Shown here: in pieces, positions 1-7,098 of the stretch | Numbering within the stretch: position 1 is the first letter of the stretch | How the letters are laid out: every line of letters starts with the position of its first letter | Source: an uncultured Clostridium sp. | GTDB lineage: Bacteria; Bacillota; Clostridia; TANB77; CAG-508 | DNA length: 13,697 bases | Assembly: GCA_947057875.1 (NCBI GenBank) | Contig: CAMSEX010000023.1 | Location: 1 to 13,697 of the forward strand | Direction of reading: 5' to 3' | Notes under the pieces: model-generated | What the model saw: only the letters and a program-made list of their open reading frames with translations | Told to the model about the DNA's origin: nothing | The model's database searches: none | Translations under genes and position numbers: made by a program

Positions 1-30
1 CTCTTTCCCTACACGACGCTCTTCCGATCT
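1..30. other. Illumina TruSeq adapter remnant (left end)
   Basis: The first 30 bases, starting CTCTTTCCCTACACGACG and ending CTTCCGATCT, match the universal TruSeq read-1 adapter. They are not biological. Genomic sequence begins at 31. The mirror adapter is at the right end. Confidence 0.98.
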
Positions 31-44
31 CCTACAATGTTTTT

Positions 45-72
45 ATTATATCACATTATTTTATTTTGTAAA
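45..72 (-). promoter_or_regulatory. Sigma-A type promoter reading out of the window to the left
   Basis: On the minus strand a TTTACA -35 (67-72) is followed after 16 bp by a perfect TATAAT -10 (45-50). It lies just after the ytxC stop, so it probably drives the next gene, which is outside the window. In Bacillus, ytxC is followed by thrS; that identity here is only inference. Confidence 0.5.
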
Positions 73-78
73 AGTGTT

Positions 79-570
79 TTAAAAAGATGTCAATTCCAAA
101 TAACTTACAACCGATACTTCCACAATGTTATCGAGCAATTCTTTGTATTCTCTTGCACGAAAATTCATAAATCCTTCTAAAATCATTGCCTTATTTTCCA
201 TAACATATCTTCTTACAAGTTCCTTTAGTAACCTATTTTTGTAACCAATTTTGTTATCTGGTAAATTCATAATTTGATGACTTATTTTTAAAACATATTC
301 TTGTTCTGCCTCATTCAAATAAAAATAATTTTCCTTGATGCATTTTTTGATTAAATCGCTTTCAAAAAATCTTTCAATAGCGCTTTTCAGAACAATACTA
401 ATAACATCATAAAATTCCTTTTCATCTCTCTGAATATCATGAACAATGACATTATCATATTTCTTAAATCTGTAATTTGAGATGCACAGATTCATAGGTA
501 ATTTTTCAAAAGTGCTGATTAAATATTCGATAATCTCTTGATTGTTTGTTTTTATGCAGATTGATTTCAC
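79..570 (-). CDS. ytxC: YtxC-like sporulation protein, C-terminally short
   Basis: This 163-residue protein resembles the YtxC family, a poorly characterised protein of sporulating Firmicutes. The recognisable part is the stretch around residues 110-155, with R-Y-V, E-G-F-M-N-F-R and Y-K-E-L-L-D-N-I-V, which matches the family's 'EGFINFRLKxY' core. No signal peptide or membrane helix is visible. The start is GTG (568-570) with AAAGGAG 8 bases upstream. Family members are usually near 280-300 residues. Here the reading frame stops where the family continues into an 'EKEYxxFIxLLxYFV' region and a further C-terminal domain, and only 48 bases remain before the adapter. It may be a truncated copy or a short lineage-specific form. 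It lies 65 bp after gpr on the same strand and may share its transcript. Confidence 0.7.
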   Translation of the reverse strand: MKSICIKTNNQEIIEYLISTFEKLPMNLCISNYRFKKYDNVIVHDIQRDEKEFYDVISIVLKSAIERFFESDLIKKCIKENYFYLNEAEQEYVLKISHQIMNLPDNKIGYKNRLLKELVRRYVMENKAMILEGFMNFRAREYKELLDNIVEVSVVSYLELTSF

Positions 571-635
571 TTGGCGCTCTCCTTTAATTCAAATATATAC
601 TATATTATTCATTGCTTACAAATTGGGTGTAAGTC

Positions 636-1565
636 CTATAATGCTTCATTAATACCCCTTGAAATAATATCTTTCATGCTATCAATCAGCTCATCAATCT
701 CCTTTGGGGTGACAATAAAATTATATTCATTCGGAATTAATGCTGTTTTAATTCGTTCATAATTATCCTCATCTTTTAGTTTATTTAGTACATCATTCGA
801 TTCTGCTTTTTTCTGCAAGTCTTCAATAAACAAGTCCAAGCAATCATTTGTAATCGAAGCCATTTCAACAACTGTCGGCACGCCTAGCGCTACTACAGGA
901 ATGCCTAATGTTTTTTCTGACAATTCGTCTCTCGCGTTTCCAACACCGCCACCTGGTACAATTCCTGTATCCGAAATTTGAATCGATTTATTAATTCTGC
1001 TTACACTCTTCGAGCACAAACTATCAATTGCAATAATCATTTTAGGTTTTACTTTATCTACAATTCCTCGAATAATTTCCGCACTTTCAATTCCTGTTGT
1101 TCCCAAAACACCTGGAGAAATTGCAGAAATAGCACGTGTATTTTCGTCAATATATTGTGGTAAATAAAGTTTAATGTGACGTGTAATTTCTACTTCATTA
1201 ACCACTCTAGAACCAAGACTATCTGGTGTAGAATACAAGTTACCAAGTCCCACAATCATAATTTCTTCATTTTTTTGAATATGTTGGTCTACAACTTTAG
1301 CAAGCTCTTTTGCAATTACTTCAACAATTTTATCCTCTTTTTCTGTTTCAATATTATTAATTTTCTTGACATCAATTGTAATATAATTTCCAATTGGCTT
1401 CTGGAGTGCTGTTTCTCCTGTTTCATTCGTAACACTTACCCTCGTAATTTTAATATCTTCTATCTCTTCTTCCTCACATTCAATTCCATCAATCTCATCT
1501 TCTATCTTGTTCGCTTTTCGATATAAATCACGCCTTTCAACCGCCATATCTGTTCTAAAATCCAT
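636..1565 (-). CDS. gpr: GPR germination protease (spore SASP endopeptidase, family A25)
   Basis: GPR degrades the small acid-soluble proteins that coat spore DNA, at the onset of germination in the spore core. The 309-residue sequence has the family signatures: N-terminal R-T-D-M-A-V-E (residues 4-10), V-G-L-G-N...T-P-D-S-L-G (105-118), S-P-G-V-L-G-T-T-G (150-158), I-A-I-D-S-L (178-183) and V-P-G-G-G-V-G-N-A-R (203-212). D115 and D181 correspond to the catalytic aspartates Asp127 and Asp193 of Bacillus megaterium GPR, with the same 66-residue spacing. Bacillus GPR is about 370 residues. The ATG is preceded directly by an in-frame TAA and by GAGGTGA, so the start is firm. This leaves only three residues before R-T-D, so the usual autoprocessed propeptide is almost absent. 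A sigma-G-like promoter lies upstream. Confidence 0.95.
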   Translation of the reverse strand: MDFRTDMAVERRDLYRKANKIEDEIDGIECEEEEIEDIKITRVSVTNETGETALQKPIGNYITIDVKKINNIETEKEDKIVEVIAKELAKVVDQHIQKNEEIMIVGLGNLYSTPDSLGSRVVNEVEITRHIKLYLPQYIDENTRAISAISPGVLGTTGIESAEIIRGIVDKVKPKMIIAIDSLCSKSVSRINKSIQISDTGIVPGGGVGNARDELSEKTLGIPVVALGVPTVVEMASITNDCLDLFIEDLQKKAESNDVLNKLKDEDNYERIKTALIPNEYNFIVTPKEIDELIDSMKDIISRGINEAL

Positions 1566-1584
1566 TTATCAATCACCTCAAAAT

Positions 1585-1613
1585 TAGTATGGCAAATTTT
1601 AGAAAATTTATGC
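1585..1613 (-). promoter_or_regulatory. Sigma-G (forespore) promoter of gpr
   Basis: On the minus strand GCATA (1609-1613) and CATACTA (1585-1591) are 17 bp apart. This fits the sigma-G pattern of G-H-A-T-R, 17-18 bp, C-A-T-N-H-T-A. It sits just upstream of gpr, a known sigma-F/sigma-G target in Bacillus. The -35 begins at the base after the T-run of the preceding terminator. Confidence 0.75.
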
Positions 1614-1664
1614 AAAAAAATGAACCCTCCTTATTAAACTTTTTTGTCTAATAATTTGGGTTCA
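1614..1664 (-). terminator. Rho-independent terminator of the prepilin-anchored surface gene
   Basis: Arms TGAACCC (1621-1627) and GGGTTCA (1658-1664) pair, then TTATTA and TAATAA continue the stem after a small internal loop. On the minus strand the hairpin is followed at once by seven T (1614-1620). It lies about 40 bases after the stop at 1704. Confidence 0.8.
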
Positions 1665-1703
1665 CTTCAAACAGCAAAGTTCATTTTTTATTTACGAAAA
1701 ACA

Positions 1704-3974
1704 TTACCAAGTAAATGTTCTTGTTCCTTCAAAATAAGAAATCATTTGATCTAGCCATTGTTTAGAAGGAATATTACTTCCAAATCCCTGTGTTAAATCA
1801 ATAATCATATATTCATCTTGATATAATGTTCCTCCAGATGGTGTTACTTGAAATGATCTAATAATCCAAGAACCATCTTTTGGCGTACCTGTTCTTATAA
1901 CACCACTGACTCTCGTCCAATTTGGATAATTTCCATTATTATATGAAAATACATAATTCATATCTGCACCATCTCCTATAAACATCTCAAATCGACAATC
2001 ATTCGCAGAAGCATTTCCTCCAACTGTTTTCATCATCCTTGAACCATAATATGTATGATTTGCTATTGGTTTACTAATAGATTGCGATAACATAGTAGTA
2101 TGATTTCCAGTTGTAAACTGAATTCCATAAGAACCAGATACTCTTTGTGCAGTCTGTCTTGTTATATTATTCATCGTCCATTTTGTACTTCCTTGCTCAA
2201 ATCCTGGATCTGTAACAATATTTGTTAAACTCACACCTGAAGTTGGTTTTGTTTTAAAAATTTGACTAACAGACCTACTGTTCTTAGCTTCATCTTTCAA
2301 ATTATAAGTAACTGTATAAATATCATAACCACTCAGTGTTGCTCCTACAACTCCATTCGATGAATTCTTCACTTGCAAATCTGTTACCAAAGCATTTCCT
2401 AAATTATCTGAGATTTTATTAACACTCTTCAAATAATTTTCATTAATTGTGGTACCAACATTTACCGTTAATTCTGAAGAAGCTATAATTGTTGGAGGTG
2501 TTCTATCAATCCAAATATTGGTAGAACTTACTTCAGACACATTTCCTACTTTATCAAAACATCTTATATAAACCAATTGATTTCTCTCTGCTGAAAATGG
2601 TGTTGTAACAAAGGAATTTGAATCTGAATTTTGATAAGTTACCCAATTCACTTGATCATAACTATACTCATAATATGCTATTCCACTTCCTGTATCTACT
2701 GAACTTACTGTTAAAGAAAAATTTTGGGATGTTGCATTTCCATTAGTTGGATTATTTATATTTGGTTTTGCTGGTGGAGTTTTATCAATATTTTGCACTG
2801 TTACTGAAGCTGCTACATTTCCTTGCTGTCCTACCTCATCCCTTAAAATCACATATAATGTTCCATTACTAGAAAACTCATAACTATCTCCATCTATCCA
2901 ATTTATACCATCTGTACTAACTTGCAAGGTATATCCTTCTATATCAATATTAGCAATAATATTTACAATAACATTTTGATTGGTCCAGCCTTCCTCTGAA
3001 TATTCAAAATGCAAATCTGAATTGGTAATATCCTTTACCTCCCCTAAAGTTATTGATTGGCATTCACTTATATTTCCTACTTTATCTTTTACCCACACAT
3101 AATAAGTTTGTCCTTGCTTTTTGCCTGTTACTATTGTATCAAAAATTGAAGTTTCGTCACAAGTTTCAAAAATATTTGGTTTTTCTGTACTTTCTGTTAC
3201 TGCAAAGCCTACAATTCCTGATTCTTTATCTATTGCCTTTATTTTAATTTGATTGGTAGTTGCAATTACTTCTGTTATTTGAGGTTTAGTCTTATCAATA
3301 TTTTGAATGTTACTTGTTGCAATCGCTCTTATTTGTCCTGTCATTTTATGTTTCACTCTAGCATATATAGTTTCATTTTCTATTGATTGAATTGGATTTG
3401 AATAAATCGACCAATTTTTTCCATCCTTACTATATTGCAATACAAAATTAGTCAAATCAATTCCCTGTGTAATAAAAATCACTGTTTCAATATTCTCATT
3501 CGTCCACTCTGTTTCTGTTTGCGTAAACTTTATGTCTGCATCTTCTATTTCAACTTCATTTTCACTCTCTGTATAAGTCCCTATATATTCTATTTTCCCT
3601 GTTTTGACATTACAATAATAAATATTATTTGTAAGATCAAATGTAACAATATAATTTCCTAGTTCCTCTTCATCCTGAACAACTCCAGCCTTCCTTCCAC
3701 CACTACTTAATTTTTGAGCAATTATTTCTGACACATCTTCTGTCTCATCTAACTTCAAGTCTTGCTCTACCAACATCTCAACTTGCACTAATTCTAAAAT
3801 TTCTTTTTCTGCAGCTTGCACATATTTATCAGTTGCCTTTACTGCTTTACTCATAATTCCATTACTTCCTGCAACCAAACTCAAACTAACACCCGCTAAA
3901 ATAAGCAATACAATTATAGTAACAACTAACGAAACTAATGTAATTCCATTATTCTTTTTCAAAATCTTCCTCAT
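1704..3974 (-). CDS. Prepilin-anchored surface protein with Ig-like modules and C-terminal carbohydrate-binding-like domain
   Basis: This 756-residue protein begins with a short basic leader and G10-I-T-L-V-S-L-V-V-T-I, then a hydrophobic helix (11-36). That resembles a class III (type IV prepilin) signal cut after G10, although the usual glutamate at mature position 5 is serine. A helical stretch (about 40-75) follows, then Ig-like modules at roughly 152-231, 232-312, 320-401 and 402-494. Recurrent marks are W-T-N, S-x-D-G-x-N-W, D-K-V-G-N and N-I-D-K-T-x-P junctions. Residues about 494-575 look like a DUF5011-type Ig domain. The end (about 583-756) starts D-P-G-F-E-Q-G-S-T-K-W and finishes I-D-L-T-x-x-F-G...Y-F-E-G-T, a jelly-roll-like module I associate with carbohydrate-binding and phage-tail proteins. 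RBS AAAGGAG supports the ATG. It is monocistronic, with its own promoter and terminator. It is probably exposed on the cell surface. Its ligand is unknown. Confidence 0.8.
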   Translation of the reverse strand: MRKILKKNNGITLVSLVVTIIVLLILAGVSLSLVAGSNGIMSKAVKATDKYVQAAEKEILELVQVEMLVEQDLKLDETEDVSEIIAQKLSSGGRKAGVVQDEEELGNYIVTFDLTNNIYYCNVKTGKIEYIGTYTESENEVEIEDADIKFTQTETEWTNENIETVIFITQGIDLTNFVLQYSKDGKNWSIYSNPIQSIENETIYARVKHKMTGQIRAIATSNIQNIDKTKPQITEVIATTNQIKIKAIDKESGIVGFAVTESTEKPNIFETCDETSIFDTIVTGKKQGQTYYVWVKDKVGNISECQSITLGEVKDITNSDLHFEYSEEGWTNQNVIVNIIANIDIEGYTLQVSTDGINWIDGDSYEFSSNGTLYVILRDEVGQQGNVAASVTVQNIDKTPPAKPNINNPTNGNATSQNFSLTVSSVDTGSGIAYYEYSYDQVNWVTYQNSDSNSFVTTPFSAERNQLVYIRCFDKVGNVSEVSSTNIWIDRTPPTIIASSELTVNVGTTINENYLKSVNKISDNLGNALVTDLQVKNSSNGVVGATLSGYDIYTVTYNLKDEAKNSRSVSQIFKTKPTSGVSLTNIVTDPGFEQGSTKWTMNNITRQTAQRVSGSYGIQFTTGNHTTMLSQSISKPIANHTYYGSRMMKTVGGNASANDCRFEMFIGDGADMNYVFSYNNGNYPNWTRVSGVIRTGTPKDGSWIIRSFQVTPSGGTLYQDEYMIIDLTQGFGSNIPSKQWLDQMISYFEGTRTFTW

Positions 3975-4003
3975 TTGATTTCTCCTTTTAGTTTTATAAT
4001 TCT

Positions 4004-4033
4004 ATTTTAACATCTATTGAAACAATAAGTCAA
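4004..4033 (-). promoter_or_regulatory. Promoter of the prepilin-anchored surface gene
   Basis: On the minus strand TTGACT (4028-4033) and TAAAAT (4004-4009) are 18 bp apart, 30 bases before the start codon at 3974. Confidence 0.55.
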
Positions 4034-4087
4034 CAAATTAGTTGTATGTTACACAAAATTTATACATTTGTTACAATTCTGTAATAA

Positions 4088-4130
4088 AGAAAAGGGCATA
4101 AATTTAAAATAATTTATGCCTTTTTCTTTT
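4088..4130. terminator. Bidirectional terminator after the Asn/Gly-tailed membrane protein gene
   Basis: GGCATAAATT (4095-4104) and AATTTATGCC (4111-4120) form a perfect 10-bp stem with a six-base loop. T-rich runs lie on both sides (plus: TTTTTCTTTT; minus: CTTTTCTTT). It ends the minus-strand recN-truA-4548 unit. The minus-strand arm begins 9 bases after that unit's last stop codon. Confidence 0.8.
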
Positions 4131-4548
4131 AACTTCTCCAACTTTTCCAACACGTACCATTGTCATTATTATTACCAGTGTTATTATTTCCAGAATTATT
4201 ATTTCCTATATTATTGTTTCCAGAATTGTTGTTTCCATTATTATTATTTCCTGTATTACCACTGCCACCATTATTATTTCCATTATTGTTATTATTTCCA
4301 CCACAGTTACAAGTACAGTTCCATCTCAAACATCTACAAATCAAATAAGCAACAATAAATGCTAACACTGTAAAAATCCATGCAAATGCTATATAAAGTA
4401 TCGTTCCACCTAAAGCCAGTGCTGCAATAATTAAAATGACAAACACAATTCCTGCTACTTTAAATGGGCAATGTAATATCGTTTGCAAAACAGCAGCTAC
4501 AATCACAACCAATATTGGAATTACAAAAGCAATTAATAAATCAGTCAT
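4129..4548 (-). CDS. Small membrane protein with Cys cluster and Asn/Gly repeat tail, function unknown
   Basis: I do not recognise this 139-residue protein. It has three hydrophobic segments (about 4-22, 29-50 and 51-70). A short cysteine-rich stretch follows (C71, C73, C78, C80, C82). A low-complexity tail (83-130) is built from G-N-N-N-x units with x mostly S, T, I or N, and the end is G-T-C-W-K-S-W-R-S. C133 could pair with the upstream cysteines. The first two segments recall small bacterial membrane proteins such as the YqaE/Pmp3 type, but I see no decisive signature. A strong AGGAGG (4557-4562) precedes the ATG. It lies 70 bp after truA with no terminator between, so it is probably the last gene of the recN-truA transcript. 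Confidence 0.75.
   Translation of the reverse strand: MTDLLIAFVIPILVVIVAAVLQTILHCPFKVAGIVFVILIIAALALGGTILYIAFAWIFTVLAFIVAYLICRCLRWNCTCNCGGNNNNNGNNNGGSGNTGNNNNGNNNSGNNNIGNNNSGNNNTGNNNDNGTCWKSWRS
4159..4302 (-). repeat. In-frame 15-base tandem repeat coding for G-N-N-N-x
   Basis: About 144 bases consist of degenerate units such as TTATTATTTCCAGAA (plus-strand view). They encode the Asn/Gly tail (residues 83-130) of the 139-residue membrane protein. The unit length is a multiple of three, so copy changes would keep the frame. Confidence 0.8.
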
Positions 4549-4618
4549 ATATTTTTCCTCCTTAATTTATTATCCTTTTGTAATATAATATGATTTTTAA
4601 TCTATTTTGTGATTTCTT

Positions 4619-5353
4619 TTAATACTTTACTTCTACCAAATACAACCCTACTGCTGGAAGCGTTTTTCCTGCTTGTTTTCGATCTTTACTTTTAATAATC
4701 TCTTGAATTTCTTCTGGTTTTATTTTACCTATTCCTACCTCCAATAAAGTCCCTGCTATAATTCTAACCATATTATACAAAAATCCATTTCCTGTCAATT
4801 CAATCCAAATCTTCTCCCCTTCTTCTAACACTTCCGCTTTAAAAATCTTTCTTCTACTATTTTTACTGCTCGTTCCGCTCGCTTTAAACGCTGCAAAATC
4901 ATGCTCTCCCTCAAAATATTTTGCCGCTTTCCTCATCTTTTCCACATCTAACTTCATCGGAAATTGATATTCTAATTCACGAAAAATTGCTGTCCCAGTA
5001 AGTGAACAATTAATCACATAGCGATACTTTTTAAAATGCGCACAATAACGACTATGAAAACGTTCTTCCACTTCTTCCGCTTTTTTGATTCGGATACTTT
5101 TTTTCAATTTTGAATTAATAGCCATCGCAAATTTATCAATCGAAATATAACTATTCGTTTTAAAATTAGCCACTTGCCCCAAAGCATGCACACCTGCATC
5201 TGTTCTGCCAGACCCAATTAATTCAATTGTTTCTCCTGTAATACTCTCAATTGCTCTTTCAATTTCCCCTTGAATATTCAGTTTATTAGGCTGTTTCTGC
5301 CAGCCATTAAAGTCTTTTCCATGATATTCTATCGTTAATTTAATGTTTCGCAT
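4619..5353 (-). CDS. truA: tRNA pseudouridine(38-40) synthase TruA
   Basis: TruA converts uridines 38-40 in the anticodon arm of tRNAs to pseudouridine, in the cytoplasm. The 244-residue protein has normal family length. The catalytic motif G-R-T-D-A-G-V-H-A lies at 49-57 with D52 as the nucleophile. Other signatures are N-I-Q-G-E (26-30), a C-terminal-half segment with D-F-A-A-F and a late F-L-Y-N-M-V-R-I-I-A-G-T-L stretch. The ATG has AAGGAGG 5 bases upstream, overlapping the recN stop region, and the gap to recN is 9 bp, so the two genes are cotranscribed and probably translationally linked. Nothing is odd in the sequence. Confidence 0.96.
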   Translation of the reverse strand: MRNIKLTIEYHGKDFNGWQKQPNKLNIQGEIERAIESITGETIELIGSGRTDAGVHALGQVANFKTNSYISIDKFAMAINSKLKKSIRIKKAEEVEERFHSRYCAHFKKYRYVINCSLTGTAIFRELEYQFPMKLDVEKMRKAAKYFEGEHDFAAFKASGTSSKNSRRKIFKAEVLEEGEKIWIELTGNGFLYNMVRIIAGTLLEVGIGKIKPEEIQEIIKSKDRKQAGKTLPAVGLYLVEVKY

Positions 5354-5362
5354 TGTTCCTCC

Positions 5363-6985
5363 TTATGCAATTTTTTGAGATACCTTTCGCATTTCACGCG
5401 CATTTTTAAGCGATGTCTCTGTTATTTCTCCATTGGAAATACGCGCTATTTCACGAATTGTCTGCTCCTCTGTTAACTGATTTACATGTGTTTTAGTAAA
5501 GTTTCCTTCATTATTTTTGTAAATATAATAATTAAAATCGCCTTTTGCTGCAATTGTAGCCAAATGTGTAATACAAATTACTTGATGATTTTTAGCAATT
5601 CTTTTCATTTTTTCACCAGTCGAATTTGCTGCAATTCCACTAATTCCTGTATCAATTTCATCAAATACCAAAATTGGCGTTTGGTCAACATCAGCCAAAA
5701 CTGTTTTTATCGCCAACATCACTCTTGACATTTCTCCACCAGATGCGATTTTTATCAAAGATTTCTTATCATCGCCTTTATTCGTAGAAATTAAAAATTC
5801 CACTTTATCTAAGCCATTGCTATTAAATTTATTTCCCTCGCTTGTCTTGACACTTACCTCAAATTCTGCATTTTGCATTTCCAATTCTTTTAACTCTTTT
5901 GTAATTTCTCTAGATAATTCTTGTGCATATTTTAAGCGAATTTCATTTAACTTTTTGGCTAAAACCAACAATTGTTTCTCTAATGCTAATGCTTTTTCTT
6001 TTAATTCTAGAATATAACTTTCTAAATTACTAATTTCAAAAATTTCTTTTTCAATTTGGATTTTATATTGCAAAATTTGCTGGATGGAATTTCCATATTT
6101 TCTTTTCAAATTTTGAATTAAATCAAGCCTTTGTTCCACTCTATTTTGCTCTTCTTCATCAAAAGAAATTTCTTCTACAGACAATTCCCTTGCTACTTCT
6201 TGAATTTCATAATAACTACTTTTTAACCTTGTTACAATATCTGCATAAATGCTATTATATTGCTCAATTTTTTCCAAAGCCCTAATTGCATTATTTAAAC
6301 CATCAATTGAATGATTATCAATTTCACTTTGTGCTTCTTGCAAATTACTTGCAATCTTTTCAGAAGCAAGCATCATTTTTCTTTTTTCTTCTAATTCCTC
6401 TTCCTCGTTTTCCTTCAAATCCGCTTCTTCAATTTCATGTAACTGATAATTTAGTAAATCCAATTTTCTCTGTTTTTCCATATCATTACCATAATTTAAA
6501 CTAAGTTCTTTTTGAGTAGCAACATATTCATGATATAATTTTTCGTACTCTTTTTTGATATCCTTCATCTCTGAATCCGCATATCCATCCAATAAATCAA
6601 TATGTTGGTTCAAATCTAAAATAGACTGATTGTCATTTTGTCCATGAATGTCAATTACTTTTTTCATAAATTCTTTCAATTCATTTACAGTCACCAATCT
6701 GCCATTTAATTTACACACATTTTTCCCAGAACTATTGATTTCTCTCGAAACAATAACATGGTCTTCAAAATCAGACAAGTCCAATGATAATTCCACAAAA
6801 GAATTTTTGGCTCCTGTTCGCATCATTTCTTTTGAAAAACGACCACCAGATAATATTTTTAATGCTCCAATAATCAGTGTCTTTCCAGCTCCTGTTTCAC
6901 CAGTCAAAACATTAAAACCTTCTCCTAAATGAATATTTAAATCATCAATTATCCCTATATTTTTTATATGCAATAAAGTTATCAT
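5363..6985 (-). CDS. recN: DNA repair protein RecN
   Basis: RecN is an SMC-like ATPase that gathers at DNA double-strand breaks and supports recombinational repair. The 540-residue sequence begins with the N-terminal half of the ABC ATPase: Walker A G-E-T-G-A-G-K-T (29-36) and the Q-loop region H-G-Q-N-D-N-Q (114-120). A long coiled-coil-rich centre (about 140-375) follows, then the C-terminal half with signature A-S-G-G-E-M-S-R (414-421), Walker B I-L-V-F-D-E-I-D (438-445, E443 catalytic) and T-H-L (473-475). The length is close to that of Bacillus RecN. The ATG is preceded by AGGAGG at 5 bases. It has its own strong promoter with LexA-box-like sites, and truA follows 9 bp downstream. Confidence 0.97.
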   Translation of the reverse strand: MITLLHIKNIGIIDDLNIHLGEGFNVLTGETGAGKTLIIGALKILSGGRFSKEMMRTGAKNSFVELSLDLSDFEDHVIVSREINSSGKNVCKLNGRLVTVNELKEFMKKVIDIHGQNDNQSILDLNQHIDLLDGYADSEMKDIKKEYEKLYHEYVATQKELSLNYGNDMEKQRKLDLLNYQLHEIEEADLKENEEEELEEKRKMMLASEKIASNLQEAQSEIDNHSIDGLNNAIRALEKIEQYNSIYADIVTRLKSSYYEIQEVARELSVEEISFDEEEQNRVEQRLDLIQNLKRKYGNSIQQILQYKIQIEKEIFEISNLESYILELKEKALALEKQLLVLAKKLNEIRLKYAQELSREITKELKELEMQNAEFEVSVKTSEGNKFNSNGLDKVEFLISTNKGDDKKSLIKIASGGEMSRVMLAIKTVLADVDQTPILVFDEIDTGISGIAANSTGEKMKRIAKNHQVICITHLATIAAKGDFNYYIYKNNEGNFTKTHVNQLTEEQTIREIARISNGEITETSLKNAREMRKVSQKIA

Positions 6986-6999
6986 ACGCGCCTCCTAAG

Positions 7000-7013
7000 C
7001 AAAAATATGTTCG
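7000..7013 (-). promoter_or_regulatory. LexA-box-like site at the recN start region
   Basis: The minus strand reads CGAACATATTTTTG. It differs from the Bacillus-type LexA consensus CGAACATATGTTCG at two of 14 positions. It lies just downstream of the recN -10, where a repressor would block initiation. Assignment rests on similarity by eye. Confidence 0.45.
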
Positions 7014-7021
7014 ATAATTGT

Positions 7022-7049
7022 ATTATATCAGAATTTTATTTTTTGTCAA
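7022..7049 (-). promoter_or_regulatory. Strong sigma-A promoter of recN-truA
   Basis: On the minus strand TTGACA (7044-7049) and TATAAT (7022-7027) are both perfect, 16 bp apart, with an extended -10 TGA in front. It is 37 bases before the recN start codon. Confidence 0.85.
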
Positions 7050-7061
7050 TACATTTGTTCG
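7047..7061 (-). promoter_or_regulatory. Second LexA-box-like site overlapping the recN -35
   Basis: The minus strand reads CGAACAAATGTATTG. The first 11 bases fit the CGAAC-N4-GT pattern, but the right half is degenerate. It overlaps the TTGACA element, so binding would also occlude the promoter. It is weaker than the site at 7000-7013. Confidence 0.3.
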
Positions 7062-7062
7062 T

Positions 7063-7098
7063 ATTTTTATGAAATTTTTTAAAAAATCTCATAAAAAT
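7063..7098. repeat. Near-perfect 36-bp palindrome spanning a stop codon
   Basis: Arms 7063-7080 and 7081-7098 are inverted copies with one difference in 18, which would be a G-U pair in the minus-strand RNA. The centre is T6A6. It contains the last codons and the stop of the anchored deacetylase. It lacks a following T-run on the minus strand, so it is a weak candidate terminator or an RNA end-stabilising hairpin. Confidence 0.6.

Noticed and set aside
615..633. CTTACA/TGTAAG stem between gpr and ytxC as a terminator
   Set aside because: Six weak pairs, no T-run on the minus strand, and the genes look cotranscribed.
4159..4302. CRISPR-like periodic repeat
   Set aside because: The units are 15 bases, degenerate, without spacers and in frame with a coding tail.
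4116..4358. Plus-strand frames rich in Phe, Tyr or Leu opposite the Asn/Gly tail
   Set aside because: They are complements of the 15-base repeat and have no ribosome binding site or recognisable domain.
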